Source: Hirsutella rhossiliensis (Eukaryota > Ascomycota > Sordariomycetes > Hypocreales > Ophiocordycipitaceae). Taken from it: a stretch of 64,000 nucleotides of DNA. The notes under the pieces were generated by a model that was given only the letters and a program-made list of their open reading frames with translations, had not been told where the DNA came from and did not search any database. Positions within the stretch are counted from its first letter, which is position 1; each line of letters starts with the position of its first letter. The DNA is taken from assembly GCF_020360975.1 (NCBI RefSeq), contig NW_025408676.1:806001-870000 (forward strand). The letters run 5' to 3'. Of this stretch, positions 45,256 to 57,106 are shown piece by piece. A program made the position numbers and the translations under genes.

Positions 45256-46634
45256 TCATCGTGTCCAAGTCTTGTTAGCCGCCCGAGCCAGGGACCGTGA
45301 CATCTCTCTAAGTCCGGACTCTCTGCGGGTTTCATGGGCCCCTGCGACTCTGATATGTGCTGCTGAAGCCGGTGCTACGTTGAGGGTTGCGTGAATTGGT
45401 AGAATTTTGAGGAGAGAGTCTGGGAAGCCTTGCGGGCCGCTTGGGTTCGAGGGGCCTGTCACGCCGTCTGGGCTCATGGGGCCTTGTGGACCCATAGGAC
45501 CTTGCCCCCCGCCCCCAGTAGTAGGAGTTTCTGGCCCAGATCCCGGGAAGTTCGGCGGGCCCGAAGGATTTTGCGGCTGGCCTGAGGTCGGGCGGTCTTG
45601 ATCTTTCGGTCTTTCCGTGCCTGTTGGGATTGAACCTTCTGGCCCGCCTGTGCGTGTAGGACCTGAGCCTCTCGGATCCTCGGAGTCTCCCCCCCCCCTC
45701 CTGTCTTGCCGTTCCCTCTGGGTGCTCCACCACTAGAATCTCCGGCGGCTTGGCGCCTCATCGCCACTTGCCGCAGTCTGGGGATTTGGTCCTGGATAAA
45801 CTGATAGTCGAGTCCTTGGCCACCGCTAACATCGACACGTTAGAATTGGCGACCTGCGTGATGCGTCAAAGGGGAGCACATACATTTGTGTGGGCTCCAT
45901 GATATTTCGCGTCTGGCCTGACTGCCCACTTGAACCCCCTTGTTGCGCGTGTTGTTCACCGAGCCAGTGACCGGCCTCGTGAGCTGTTGTCATGTCGTCT
46001 CCCTGCCTGCCGGTTTGCGACTGGCCAGGTAGGGTATCCATTGCCACTGAACAGCCGTCCGTCTCGTCCAGAGATTGGGCAATGTTGCCCGATGGAGGGG
46101 GAATGTTGCACAATCCCTTTACTCCAGCTCCCTCATTGGTTGGCAAAAAGACAACGTTGAGTGTGTTTGCGCCACCCTGGTGGAGCTGAGACTTCAGTTT
46201 GTTCGTAGCCTGCACGTCTCCCACGTCCATCTGTTCAAAACTGTCATCGGTTTGTCGAGTGATATTCTGAAGGTTAAACTTGATCTATGTTGGGGCATAA
46301 CGATCGTTCATCAGTTGCATCTCCTTGTTCATGTCATCGTCCTGTGCGGCATGTTAGGACTCGGCTATTGTCGGGCGAAGAGGGCATGATTTTAAAGATG
46401 GGATCCTACTGTTGGGCATTTATTTTGAGATGAACAGCATAGGTGAAAAACGGCATTCAGACCGATTTCCTCGTCATTGTCCGGCTCACTCGGCTGCTGC
46501 TGCCGCATCCAGAAATCTCGCTCCTCGAGGCTGGGGTCCCCTATGCCGCAGGTAGACTGGCCTCGCGTGTCTATGGTGCCAGCCAGCGTGGCCGTAGCCA
46601 TCAAGCCGGCCATAGCAAAGGGCAGCATCACCAT
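45256..46634 (-). pseudogene. Secreted M43 (pappalysin-like) metalloprotease pseudogene with Gly/Pro-rich tail
   Basis: The minus strand starts with a signal peptide (MVMLPFAMAGLMATATLAG, ATG near 46,634). An N-terminal segment follows, then a probable intron ending in a CTAAC branch site and CAG near 46,340. Next come the catalytic part with LNVVFLPTN and the zinc motif HEAGHWLGEQH near 45,945-45,980 (HExxHxxGxxH of metzincins). The M43 family is secreted and common in fungi. The C-terminal extension is rich in Gly and Pro (collagen-like GPQGP, GPSNPSGPQG near 45,440-45,500). Breaks are a TAG at 46,285-46,287 where Trp is expected, a frameshift after NIMEPTQMY, and a TAA at 45,840-45,842 where Gln is expected. 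The two nonsense changes fit RIP-type transitions. Confidence 0.65.
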
Positions 46635-49600
46635 GATGAAAACCGTTCAGAGAGCGAAATTGGAGAAGAGAAGGACAAAGATGGAAAGACGGCAAGTAGA
46701 TCTCGTCGAGGAGGGCGGGAAGTAGTCGAGACGCTCACAATCCGACCGAAGGCGATGCTTTGTGATGCTGTAGACAATCTTGACCCGACGACTGCGCAGA
46801 CTTCATATCAGGAGGCCGACGGCTATGCAACACATGACAGCGGCGAATTTGTTAAGGGATGCTCGCGCGGGCAGTGCCCCATCGGGGTGTGGCCCTCGTC
46901 GAACGCGGTGGATCCATGATTCCAAAAGCTGGTCTGCGAGGGGTCTGGTGAAGCTCGAGCTTCATGCAATTTCCCTTTAGGACAAGCAACTTGAGCTGGC
47001 TGGCCATGAACGTGTCTGCCGCGAGGAGATTCTAGAGGTCGTCGAAAGAAGTGGACCCGTTCACAGTGCAGCCGTTTGACAATTGCGGGCGGCAATGGGT
47101 GTTGACAGGTGCGAACCGCGGAGAGAATACCCCACCTGGTTTTGTGCTTGGATGGGGCCAGGAACCGGGTTGAATGGATACCCATGGTATACTAGGTGGG
47201 CTGTGGTTCTCGTGCCTTCGCCCAAGACGCTGGTGCCGCGGACGATCGAAGCGAAGGAGGGGGCCGTGTGTGTGTGTATGTCTGTTGATCCTGCAAGGGG
47301 ACTTGTAGGTCGGTTTGTGCAGCGGCCGGCCAGCGGTGTAGATCAACAGACGGCGTGAGAACGGTACACGCAAGTGTGGCTGACTGGTTGATCTTGCTCG
47401 ACTGATTTTCAGCCTCCCGGCATATACGTGCTGTAAGTCTCCGCTGAGATAACAGAACGTATATCAAAACCTTGCCAAGTAGACTACTACTAATTACATA
47501 TCCTGGAAGTTGTCTGTTATCTTAGCTGGCTTAACGTTGGCCCTTGGATGAAGCACATTCCCGGGACTATCAACTAGCTGAATCGGCGTCAAGCCAGGGC
47601 GGGGGTGGAGTTCAAGGCTAGCCAGGATACCGGTGCTTGAGGGGGTCCACCCGTTAGAGAACAACGGGTCCGCCCCATGTCAGAGGCCATCATGCGCGTG
47701 TCCCTCCGTCGGCTCAACGTCTGGCACCCATGTACGAGTGCCGGTTCGCAACACCACACGGCGCTGTCAACTGTTACGTCGTGCGCGTATAAGTCCGGCC
47801 CACCATAGTTTCGACTAGATTGGATGATTCCATCTAGTATATCTACTGAAGTGGGCAAAAGCTCTAAGTAAAGGTAGCCAGCAGAAACTGAAGTAGTAGA
47901 GGCACATTGTAATTAAACACCTACGTGAAAGCGTATGTAGTAACCTAGGCAGTCAGAAATAATACACAGCATGGGCAAGCCTATTTCAAATAGGAAGGAA
48001 GGTGCTTAGAAAATTATGTTAAAAAAGAAATTTGTTTTTAATTCAAGACCAAACTGATGGAATTAGTAATTGGTCCGTAATAAGCATAAATATTACCACT
48101 CGTTAGCTTTATATACTACTAAGCTATGAAACACCAGGCGTCGCAACCTCATATCGAGTAATCTGCCCTTTACGGATGGACCTGACGGCTCGGCGCATAA
48201 AGGTCCCAAAACGCATTGCATGTTTGCCTCCCACGAATCAAGGAATCTAACTAGACCGGTAGAAAACTAAATGCATTCCCTGCCTCTAGTTTCGAGTTCC
48301 AGTGATATGCCATCGTGAAACTTACTGGTCGGAAGAGATAACCCGAATTCGCTTTATTGCGGGATGAAATCCTGGAGGACACTATAGTCTTATTGGACTG
48401 TACAGAGTTACAGCCTTGGTTCTCTTGGCTCCCAGTCAAAGCCGGGTATGATTTTCTATATGATCACCGTTGCGCCAGCCATTACTCGTCTCTAGAAGTA
48501 GGCAACACTCAACAGGCAGCATGTCTCTCTACCGCAGTAACAAAGACAAGGAGACGGACTCTCGAGCGACATCGTGTGTCTCAACGTGGTCTCATACGGC
48601 GGGAGAACTGCTATAGGTAAAGCAATTAAAGTTGACCAGAGAGTGAAAGTATTAGATAGGCTGCGGATAGCCGATGCCAATGCTTTTAGGAGAGGATCAT
48701 ACTTATCACCCCCAGGCGGTGTTTTGAGCAGCCGTTGCCAATTGCGCATGCCTGGCCAGAGGGAGAATACGTCGGAGATTATGACAGGTGATATAAAGGC
48801 CACATATACCATAATCGCGGCATCTATCGAAAAGTCAAGGACAAGAAACAAAGAGGGGCGGAGCAGCAACATTCCCTATCACCTTTCAATAAGCGGATAT
48901 CACCGTCGAGCGTGGCAAGGTCAAGATCGACACTGGCCTCCCCAGGATCTATCATCGGACTCTCCCCAACTCGACATCTCGGTGGAAGGTCTTTGGCACA
49001 TGAGAACATGATACGCTACGATCTAGTACTCGAACGAATACCTTCTTATACAGTTCGTTGTTACCAACACATCTGCCGAGCTGTGCGATGTTTACAGGTA
49101 ATTCGCCTTTGGCTCAGTATTCCAGTATTCTGTAGATATGGAAAAGGCCATCTACTATATTAAGCATAAACATGAAGGTGGGGTGCGCTGATGCTAGGCA
49201 GTTGGGTCTGGTCTTCCGTTGCTAGTAGACGCTTCTTAGATGACTCCAGCATTTATATCTATTATCACGGCGATGTCTTCTATTGCGTAATAGATTGCTT
49301 TGTAGAGAATCTACTAGGAGCATCTACATGTCGCCTTGAGTCGGCCTGTGCCATGTATGGAGAGAGTACCTCGGCACATTCACGATTATTGCCATTGAGA
49401 TTCGTCACAGTCATGGCCTTTATCTATTTCCTGCAATCCAGTTCGTTCTGTAAGTAATGCCTGATGCAGTAGAGCTCCACAAGAAGGGAGCATTGTAATT
49501 GATGGTCGGTCGAGCTTAAACTCCAGTACCTCCTTCTATCATTGTTCAACAAGCAAATACAGAAGTTCCTGAAGTCCTTGACTTCTGATTCCAATACGAG

Positions 49601-51550
49601 GGAGATTGTGTCCAAGAGAAAATGTCCACAACACCCTCTCGCTTGGGATGGTCGGAGGTGTCACCGCGCCTGAAAACATCCTGGATGTGCTAGGCGAAAT
49701 GTTAACTCAAGGGCATAACTTGTGATAACGAGCCTACATACCCAAAGGCTCCATGCCCATTGGGCGCACACCATCGTGCTATTGCTGGATTGAATCCTTT
49801 GGGAGAGCAAGGAAGTCTACTTACTACCTCCTTTTGTCTTCCAAAAGCTGCCCGTGCTTTTCTTAAAGATGTGCGATGAAGGTCTTGGTTGAGAAGAGTT
49901 TGTTCTGTGGTGTTTCTGACGCGCCTAAGTTATATCCGGCATGGCGGATGCGCCAGCGCTGCGTCGAGGTCATTGACTGTAGTCTTTGGATAACCGGAAG
50001 AATCCACGGGAAGCTCAACGCTGAGCTGGTAAGCTTTCGCTTACAGACAGAACAAAAGCGTCCGTCCATAGCAGGAGCAGGGAAAGAAGCCCGCATTTCA
50101 CCAGTTTCCTTTTTATGGTTGTTGATTGAGGAGAACCGCATACTCTCCGTACAGCCGGCTATATCTTGCCGGGAGAGTCTGACAGACAGACTGAGGAGGT
50201 ATAGAACAGCGGCGGTTGTATTTGTTGGGCGAGGGCCCCAATATGTCTGCATGGCCCGCTGAATGTGTACGAAACACACGCTGTTTCGTGCTATGGCAAC
50301 CCATATTCATTTTCTATACTTGCAAAATGGATAACTGACACGCGACGTCTATTCAACCACGTCTATTCAACCACGGACGAAATAGCTGGTCAAGGCAGCT
50401 GTACATTTAGGACTTAAATAAGGAATGCCCCAAGGCCCACAGGGCAAGGCAAAGAAGGCTACATAAATAGCGGGTGAATAAACTAAAAGTTCATGACTAT
50501 GAAGTGCTCTCATAGATACACCTCGAAGCATTTTAACTGCCAAGAAAAGAGTCTCTGTGTCCCAGGAGGCTCACAAAGTCTACATATACCAGATATTCAG
50601 GGTGCTGGCGAGCACTGGTTAAGGGGATCTTGGGCTGAGTATATGTCTCCAATGGAAAATTGTTCTATTTATGCTCCTTTGGCTACACCGAATGCACGAG
50701 TGTCGAGGGTGCGACTGGCGGGTAAGCACTTCAAAGGAACCAAGATATGATTTGCCACAATTCGTGCAGACGGAGCTACGACACGGATTGTGCACAGTCG
50801 GAGCGAATTTCTACAGCACAGTACGGAGTATATGCTCAGCTGATGGTAACACAATGACTGCAGTCGTCATGCTGTACGAAGCACAAACACATGTGGGTGT
50901 CATAACGTTGTGTACCCAACACAGCTCAGCAATGGGGGCACCTCAACCAACCGACTCGTGCGTTGTAGCGTGAGAGCGCATATGCACCTGCGGCACTCCA
51001 TTATCCGATGCATGAAGTGGCTGAGGCATAGATGCAACGGTAAGAGGCACTAAGTCGAAACACGAGCATGTGCATATACTCCACGGCTGAAGAGGATACC
51101 AAGAAGCAGGGTATAAGTCCATAGCTTCCAAGATTGTGCCTTTGAAGCTCCGTTGGTGACTGGTAAATGCGACTTTTATGGCAGAGCTCCTATTAGCTCC
51201 TTCACCAAACCGAAGTTCTTTGAGTTCGCCCGAGGCCTGGGCCGGGCTCTCGTATTTGCGCTCAAGGACTCGCAGAGGTACAGGTTACACAGTGTTCGTA
51301 ATCCTGGCGAGAATGCCCGCATTTGTATGTAAACGACGGGGTGTTCTGAGTAGCACTTGGGCCACCCTGCCGTGTCCCTTATACTGACCATGTTGGTTGA
51401 CAGACACGTCAGTTGGACTATAAGTGGGAGTATCTGATTGTGCTTTGACGTCAGGCCCGCCAGCTTTGTTATTCCAGTCTCGCTAAAAAACGCGCTTCCC
51501 GTATTTCGCTTCACAACTTGAGCTCGTGTGCACTTTACCACCTCGCAAAG
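46635..51550. other. Long region without a recognisable gene
   Basis: The region holds a GT microsatellite near 47,266 and overlapping open frames on both strands (for example 48,492-48,872 minus with a hydrophobic N-terminus, 49,876-50,262 plus, 51,176-51,592 minus). I could not link any of these to a known family. The stretch at 47,860-48,130 is AT-rich. The last 100 bp are the promoter of the NmrA-like gene. Confidence 0.45.
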
Positions 51551-52666
51551 ATGACCACCACCATCACCGTTTTTGGCGCTACGGGCAACCAAGGTGGCTC
51601 AGTCGCCCGGTCTCTTCTTCAGAACCCATCCTTCCGGGTCCGCGCCATTACGCGGAACCCGAACTCCGAGGCCAGTCGCTCTCTTGCCTCGTCTGGGGCC
51701 GAAATTGCCCAGGCCGATGGATTCAACAAGGACGAGGTGCTGGCTGCATTCCAGGGCTCGTGGGGGGCCTTTGTCAATCTGAACTCGGATGATAAGATTT
51801 TCAAAGCCCCTGGCGGCCCGACCGAGTTTGATTTAGGAAAGGCAATTGTCGACGCGGCGGTCCAGGCTGGCGTGAAGCACCTGGTTTTTAGCTCGGGCCC
51901 CCCCTGTGCCGAGATGACTGGTGGTAAAGTAAAGATGAACGCCATGGAAAGTTAGCATCTACCGCTGAGACTGGTCGTCTTTCATCCACACTGACGACAT
52001 GTACACGTAGTGAAATTCAAGATCGAACAGTACGCAAGCCAGCCGGGCAAGTTCGAGACCGTCACTCCTATTAATGCCGGATGGTATCTAGAGAATTTCC
52101 TGGCTAAAGAGGCTGCTCCGATATTTGGCGGCTTCCCCTATGTTCCCGATGAGGACGGATACCTCACCTTTCGAGTGCCCCACTGGGGTGGCGACAACCA
52201 GGTGCCGTTTCTGAGCGTTCGTGAGGACTACGGAGACATTGTTCACGGCATCTTTCTCGACCCGGCGAGGTACAATGGTCACGTCGTCCATGGCGCGAGC
52301 CATTTGCTTCCTTTTGAGCAGTTGGTGGCTGACTTTGAAGACGGCAAGTGCACTCTTAGACGCAGATGGAGGTGCTTTACTAATAAGGAAATCATAGCAA
52401 CTGGGAAGAAATCTCGGTTTGAGCCCGTCCTACCATCATGGGAGGCGTTCGACATCTGTGGGATCCCTGAGATGGAGGATGTAAAGCTCATGTTTGGCTT
52501 CGCGCAGACGACGGGGGGTCGATACTTTGGCCCCGAGCCCAGCGAGATCAAGACGGCGGCGAAGTTGAAGAAAGCCACAGCGATGGCCTTGGGGAGGCCA
52601 AAGACACGAGAACTGCTGATTACTCCAAGGGAGTGGTTCGGGGCACGCTTTGGCACGGAGACTTGA
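51551..52666 (+). CDS. NmrA-like atypical SDR (three exons, one with a probable GC-AG intron)
   Basis: Starting at ATG 51,551 the protein opens with TITVFGATGNQGGSVARSLL, the Rossmann glycine motif (GATGNQG, residues 9-15) of NmrA-like atypical SDRs that bind NAD(P)(H). Intron 1 is 51,951-52,010 (GTTAGC...CACGTAG). The second intron is probably 52,344-52,397: GCAAGT donor, TTTACTAAT branch, CATAG acceptor, 54 bp. Removing it turns an odd KCTLRRRWRC insertion into the expected DFEDATGKKSRFEP. Without that splice the frame stays open, giving 351 rather than 333 aa. The C-terminal half (FGFAQTTGGRYFGPEP, then ITPREWFGARF) is typical of fungal family members. It is convergent with the A-T-R gene (241 bp apart). 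Members act as redox-sensing regulators or reductases; here a role in the pathway is inferred. Confidence 0.85.
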
Positions 52667-52907
52667 TGTTTGTAGATTGATCAAATGGAACTTTTACTTC
52701 CTACGAAGTTGATGATGATGTCCCAGATGGCGACTGTTTGACAAATAGGTTCATTTGTAATATTCATCTCGAACTGAAGAAGAAAAAAACGAGGGTTCGG
52801 GCAGAATTGCCCCAAGTCGGGCTAACACCCTTTGGTTAACGCACTCAACATATTTTCAACGACAAAATCAAAGAACCCGCATCCCGTAAGTCTGTAGTCA
52901 GCCCCCT

Positions 52908-55900
52908 CTAATAGTGTGCCTGAAGGAATTCAAGGTATTTCTTCATCAACGAGGCTCCCAACACAGGAAACTCCAATCCACCCGGATAGCTTTCTAGCGC
53001 CCTGGTCGTATTGGTCGTATCATATACAGGCATATTTTCGTATAGCTCCCATCTTGTACGCCCATCCTGTACTTGTTCTGCCAACATGGGCTGCAACGGC
53101 AGCAAGCGCTGTGGCGGGAAGGCGGCTAGATGCTCTATCCATTCAGTGTAGGAAACACCATGAATAGGTAAGCCCCCAGCCTCGCCAATTAGATTCATTG
53201 AGTCGTCCATGTCAATAGACACTGCCCGTGTCGGGGGCACAATGTGATAGGCTCGGCCGAGTGACTCTGGGGACATAGCAATATGCAGGATGGCAGCATT
53301 GACGTAGTCGACCGGCACAAACTCCTTGCGTTGTCTAGGAAGCTTAGGGTAGCATCCCATTTCGCAGCAGGCTTGAATCAGGCGACAGAAAAAGTCGTCA
53401 GGATTGCAGGCACCTGTCTGGCTATGGCCGGTGATAAAGCCCGGACGGTATACGACGATGGGAAAGCCTCGGTCCATCAGACGCCGCATAAGCTGCTCAG
53501 CCACCCATTGACTCTGGGCATAGCCATGGTCGTACGGCAAAGCGACGAGATGCGGTAGTAGCGACTCATCTTCCTTGACTGTAGTCGCGCCCGTTACAAA
53601 CCCTGTAGGTCCGAAGCAGGAAATGCTAGAGACATAATGGACTGCCTTGACTCGTCCAGTACAGGCGAAGCGCACCACGTTTAGTGTGCCTAAGGTGTTG
53701 GCAGCCCGATGTAGCGAGTAGGGTTGTGTGTAGTTTACGCGGGCTCCCAGGTGAAAGACGACGCTGGCCCAACTAGCAACTTCCTCGAAACGGTTTCGGC
53801 CCATTCCTAGATACTCATCCTCAAGGAGACCGGGGATAGCAAGAAGCTTATAGGCAAATGACTCCTCCCAGAGATTATACTTGGCCATGCCAGCCTTTAG
53901 CCTCTCCATGCCGGCCGTCTCGTTGGTTGCGCGAACAAGGCAGCCAATCTGGCGGACGTGCGGCATACGCAAGAGGTCGGCAAGCATAAAGGCGCCGACA
54001 AACCCGGTCGATCCCGTGATGAATATGCGTCCTTCGAGGTCCCGACACCAGTCGATTACTGTCCCTGATGGGCAGGGCAGGTCGTCGGCAACCATGCTGT
54101 CGGCAAGCCAAGCGTCTCTCTCGTCACGGAGAGTTTCAGAACGTCCGTTTAGGCCCTCTGTGATTACCGACTCAAGGGCGCATAGGGTCGAATTATCGTA
54201 GAGCGTAAGGAGGGAGACTTGTACGCCAAAGGTGCGCCGGATTTGACTTATAAGCAGGGAAGCCTGAAGAGATGTGCCGCCGAGGTTAACAAAGTCGTCT
54301 TGATCCCCAAATACAGAAATCGGCGTTGCTAGAATTGTTGCCCAGAGACCTGCTAACCTGGAGCGGGTATCTTGAGGTGTGTCCTGTGGCTCTAAGAGAG
54401 AATCTTTCTTCCATCGCTGACTAAATAGCTCTGCTAACCGCTTGCGATCTATCTTGGCGTGGTTGTTTAGGGGCATTTGCGAGATGACCTCTAGCTGAGG
54501 AACCATGTAATCAGGAAGGATGGCCTTGATAGACTGCATTGCTTCGTCGGTGGCGGGCGGCTTGGACAAATCGATAGGTACGGCATAGGCCACTAAGATC
54601 GACCCGGCTCCCATTTCTGGGATTTCTATCTTCATTGCCACGGCTTCTGCAAACAGACGAGTTACGAGAAGGGCCGACTCAACTGCTCCAAGTTCGATGC
54701 GAAACCCGCGGACCTTGACTTGGTGGTCGCGGCGACCGATGTAGTCAACCTGACCGTCTGGGCGGCGTTGCACGATATCTCCCGTTCGGTACAGTCTGAC
54801 AGGCTTACCTTCGATGGTCGTCAGGTCTGGGCTGGTTGTAAACGCGACAGCGTTTTTGTCTGGCTGGTTGACATAGCCTGGGGACACGCCAGGACCACCA
54901 ATCCAGAGTTCCCCCTCGTCACTGGGGCGGCCTGTGTCGTCGGCAATGTAAGCAATGGCGTCGCCGACGGGCTTTCCAATGCTCACGGAGCCATCCCGGA
55001 TGTCTTTGGGCGTGATTCGATGAGCCAGGCAGAAGATACAGCACTCAGTCGGTCCGTATGCGTTGATGAGCATCTCCGGAGGGCCCTCCTCGAGTATGAT
55101 TTTTAGGGCGGCAAGATTGGCTGCTTCACCTCCTATAAAGCAGATGCGCAGCTTGGCGAAGACTTGCGGATGCGTAAAAGCTGCAAGATTGAGCAAGGCA
55201 GTAGTGGTGGCCATAACTGTGATGCCTAGCCTTTCAATCTCGCTTGCCATGACGGGCAGATCTAGCAAGACGGCCTTGCTTAAGACGGCAATCCGGGCAC
55301 CGCGCAGTAAAGGTGCCCAGAGGTCAAACAAAGATACGTCAAAGCTGCTGTTGTTGACATGAGCCACTATATCGGTAGCAGATAGGGGCTCAAAAGGGGC
55401 GTGGTAGACGACGTGTAGGATGGACCTAGCAGCAATCTGGACTGCCTTGGGCTCGTCCGTGGTTCCAGAAGTATGGATAAGGTGCGTGTAGTGCTCAAGG
55501 TCGGTTGCAATCGGGAACTTATCATTTCCAAGAGCCGGTCCTGCACCGGGAAATTCGTCGATACAAACAACATGAAAAGGCAGGTCGCGGTGTCGATTGG
55601 CGTGATCAGTCAGAACGCACCGAGCATCCAAGCGTGTTAGCCTGCCCTGTATCTGACGGTCGGAAAGTGTTGGGTCCATTGGAGCACAAGTGCGGCCGGC
55701 GTAGATGATGGCTAGTTGGGCAACCGCGTCGGCTAGACCATGCTTCACCACGATCCCCACTGGTTCCTGCAAACCAGACGTGCATTGTGAGATCTGCCTC
55801 GCCAGAAAGCAGGCTTGAGAGTGTAGCTGATCATACGTGAGGACATCTTTGCCATCCACAATCGCCACGGCCTCGGGGAACCTTTGAGCCTGGCTGTAGA

Positions 55901-55976
55901 ATAGCTGGCCAAGACCCACGTTGCGGCCGGCTGTCACCTCATACTCATCGCCGGGGCATGAAAGACGGGACGGCAT
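52908..55976 (-). CDS. A-T-R NRPS-like carboxylate/aminoacyl reductase with Lys-to-Gln change in the R domain
   Basis: The first true ATG is at 55,976 (1,022 aa), with no intron. The adenylation domain (about 20-520) has HTSGTTDEPKAV (168-179), SFDVSLFDLW with the amino-acid-binding Asp213, NAYGPTE (305-311), YRTGDIVQRRPDG and NNHAKIDRK (504-512, core Lys). The carrier domain has LGGTSL with phosphopantetheine Ser569. The reductase domain (about 645-1,022) has the NADPH motif FITGSTGFVG (652-661), Ser783 and Tyr819. The family activates an acid, loads it on the carrier and releases it reduced as aldehyde or alcohol. The catalytic YxxxK lysine is Gln823 (YAQSQ, codon CAA), so reduction may be impaired or altered. 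Asp213 suggests an alpha-amino acid substrate. It is the likely core enzyme of the local cluster. Confidence 0.9.
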   Translation of the reverse strand: MPSRLSCPGDEYEVTAGRNVGLGQLFYSQAQRFPEAVAIVDGKDVLTYDQLHSQACFLARQISQCTSGLQEPVGIVVKHGLADAVAQLAIIYAGRTCAPMDPTLSDRQIQGRLTRLDARCVLTDHANRHRDLPFHVVCIDEFPGAGPALGNDKFPIATDLEHYTHLIHTSGTTDEPKAVQIAARSILHVVYHAPFEPLSATDIVAHVNNSSFDVSLFDLWAPLLRGARIAVLSKAVLLDLPVMASEIERLGITVMATTTALLNLAAFTHPQVFAKLRICFIGGEAANLAALKIILEEGPPEMLINAYGPTECCIFCLAHRITPKDIRDGSVSIGKPVGDAIAYIADDTGRPSDEGELWIGGPGVSPGYVNQPDKNAVAFTTSPDLTTIEGKPVRLYRTGDIVQRRPDGQVDYIGRRDHQVKVRGFRIELGAVESALLVTRLFAEAVAMKIEIPEMGAGSILVAYAVPIDLSKPPATDEAMQSIKAILPDYMVPQLEVISQMPLNNHAKIDRKRLAELFSQRWKKDSLLEPQDTPQDTRSRLAGLWATILATPISVFGDQDDFVNLGGTSLQASLLISQIRRTFGVQVSLLTLYDNSTLCALESVITEGLNGRSETLRDERDAWLADSMVADDLPCPSGTVIDWCRDLEGRIFITGSTGFVGAFMLADLLRMPHVRQIGCLVRATNETAGMERLKAGMAKYNLWEESFAYKLLAIPGLLEDEYLGMGRNRFEEVASWASVVFHLGARVNYTQPYSLHRAANTLGTLNVVRFACTGRVKAVHYVSSISCFGPTGFVTGATTVKEDESLLPHLVALPYDHGYAQSQWVAEQLMRRLMDRGFPIVVYRPGFITGHSQTGACNPDDFFCRLIQACCEMGCYPKLPRQRKEFVPVDYVNAAILHIAMSPESLGRAYHIVPPTRAVSIDMDDSMNLIGEAGGLPIHGVSYTEWIEHLAAFPPQRLLPLQPMLAEQVQDGRTRWELYENMPVYDTTNTTRALESYPGGLEFPVLGASLMKKYLEFLQAHY

Positions 55977-57106
55977 CTCTGATATTGACAAACGGGTTGA
56001 GAGGGTGAGATGTGTTTCAAGGTCAGATCAAGAGAACGGTGGGCAGCGTCCGAATAGTGGGGGATATCATATCATGTATGAATGGCCACCAAAGAGTAGG
56101 AACACCATCTTTTGTGCTTGGGCCATTTGATCAGAAGCTCGTAGAAGTTCGCGCCACGCCGCAACAAAAGAAAGCAAACTGCCATATTCGCCCGTGAGGC
56201 AACATGACTCACGAACAAGCTGCTTTACGGGCTCGGCACGTTCGGGGATGCAGAATGGGCCGCCGAACGGCACAGAGCTGGAGCGTTATCAAAGGGACAT
56301 GTTGGTTCGACCCTGGCCCTGAGAGTAAGCCAGCCCCGAGGGGCTACCAGGCCCAATATTGATCTATATACTCCCTACCCCCTACTTTCCACATTTCTTC
56401 GTGCTGCGGCAAAGGTAAGTATTGATGACACTTGCAAGCCGTGTCTCGAAATGTTGCATCCAGTGGGAAGAAAGGGTGCGGGGACCATGATTGACCATGT
56501 CTGCGAACCATGCATGTTGATCATATCTTAGTTCCTCGGATAATCGGTTGGCTTCGTGATTATGCATTCTTGCTGATCGACGTTGCATCCATGCAGTTGT
56601 GACAGCAGGCTGAGTCGGAGCAGTCAGCCACAACATTGTTTGTTGTGGGCGGCTCCCTGTTTCCTGCAAAGTGCTCAATGTGTGCGACCACGGGCTTGCC
56701 TATATGAGCAGAACACGTGGTTCTTCGATGCGGCCATTGTTTCCGCCTCCTTGCCGCAGCGAGCTTATGTTGGTCGTGGAGGCGCATGCGTATGGCTAAA
56801 CGAACAAATCCAACAAACAATTATGGCCAAGGCTGACGGCATCCATCTCGAGGCTGTCAGGGGCGTGGGTAAGACCGGGTCCGCCAACTGCCGATACTGT
56901 GTAAGCATATCTTTTCCCGTACGAGTTCGACGCACCCTGTCAGTACTCGCGAGGCGGCTCTTCGGCTCTCACGCCAGGGGCGGCCCATGATTCATGAGCA
57001 TTTCCTGTGCATATGCAGAGGGCCGCCGCCGCCGTTAATGGTCGTGCCCGGATGAGACTCGTACACGAGCTTCACGGTTCTATTCGCTGTGACGCAGCCC
57101 CCTCGC
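55977..57106. other. No recognisable gene; includes promoter of the A-T-R gene
   Basis: The open frame at 56,583-56,990 (plus) has no motif I know. No CGG-N4-CCG decamer was found here. Confidence 0.45.

Noticed and set aside
49863..50279. Overlapping open frames on both strands at 49.86-50.28 kb
   Set aside because: No motif, no intron structure and comparable frames on both strands; likely chance.
55977..55991. Five-residue N-terminal extension of the A-T-R protein
   Set aside because: The upstream codon is TTG; the first ATG in frame is at 55,976.
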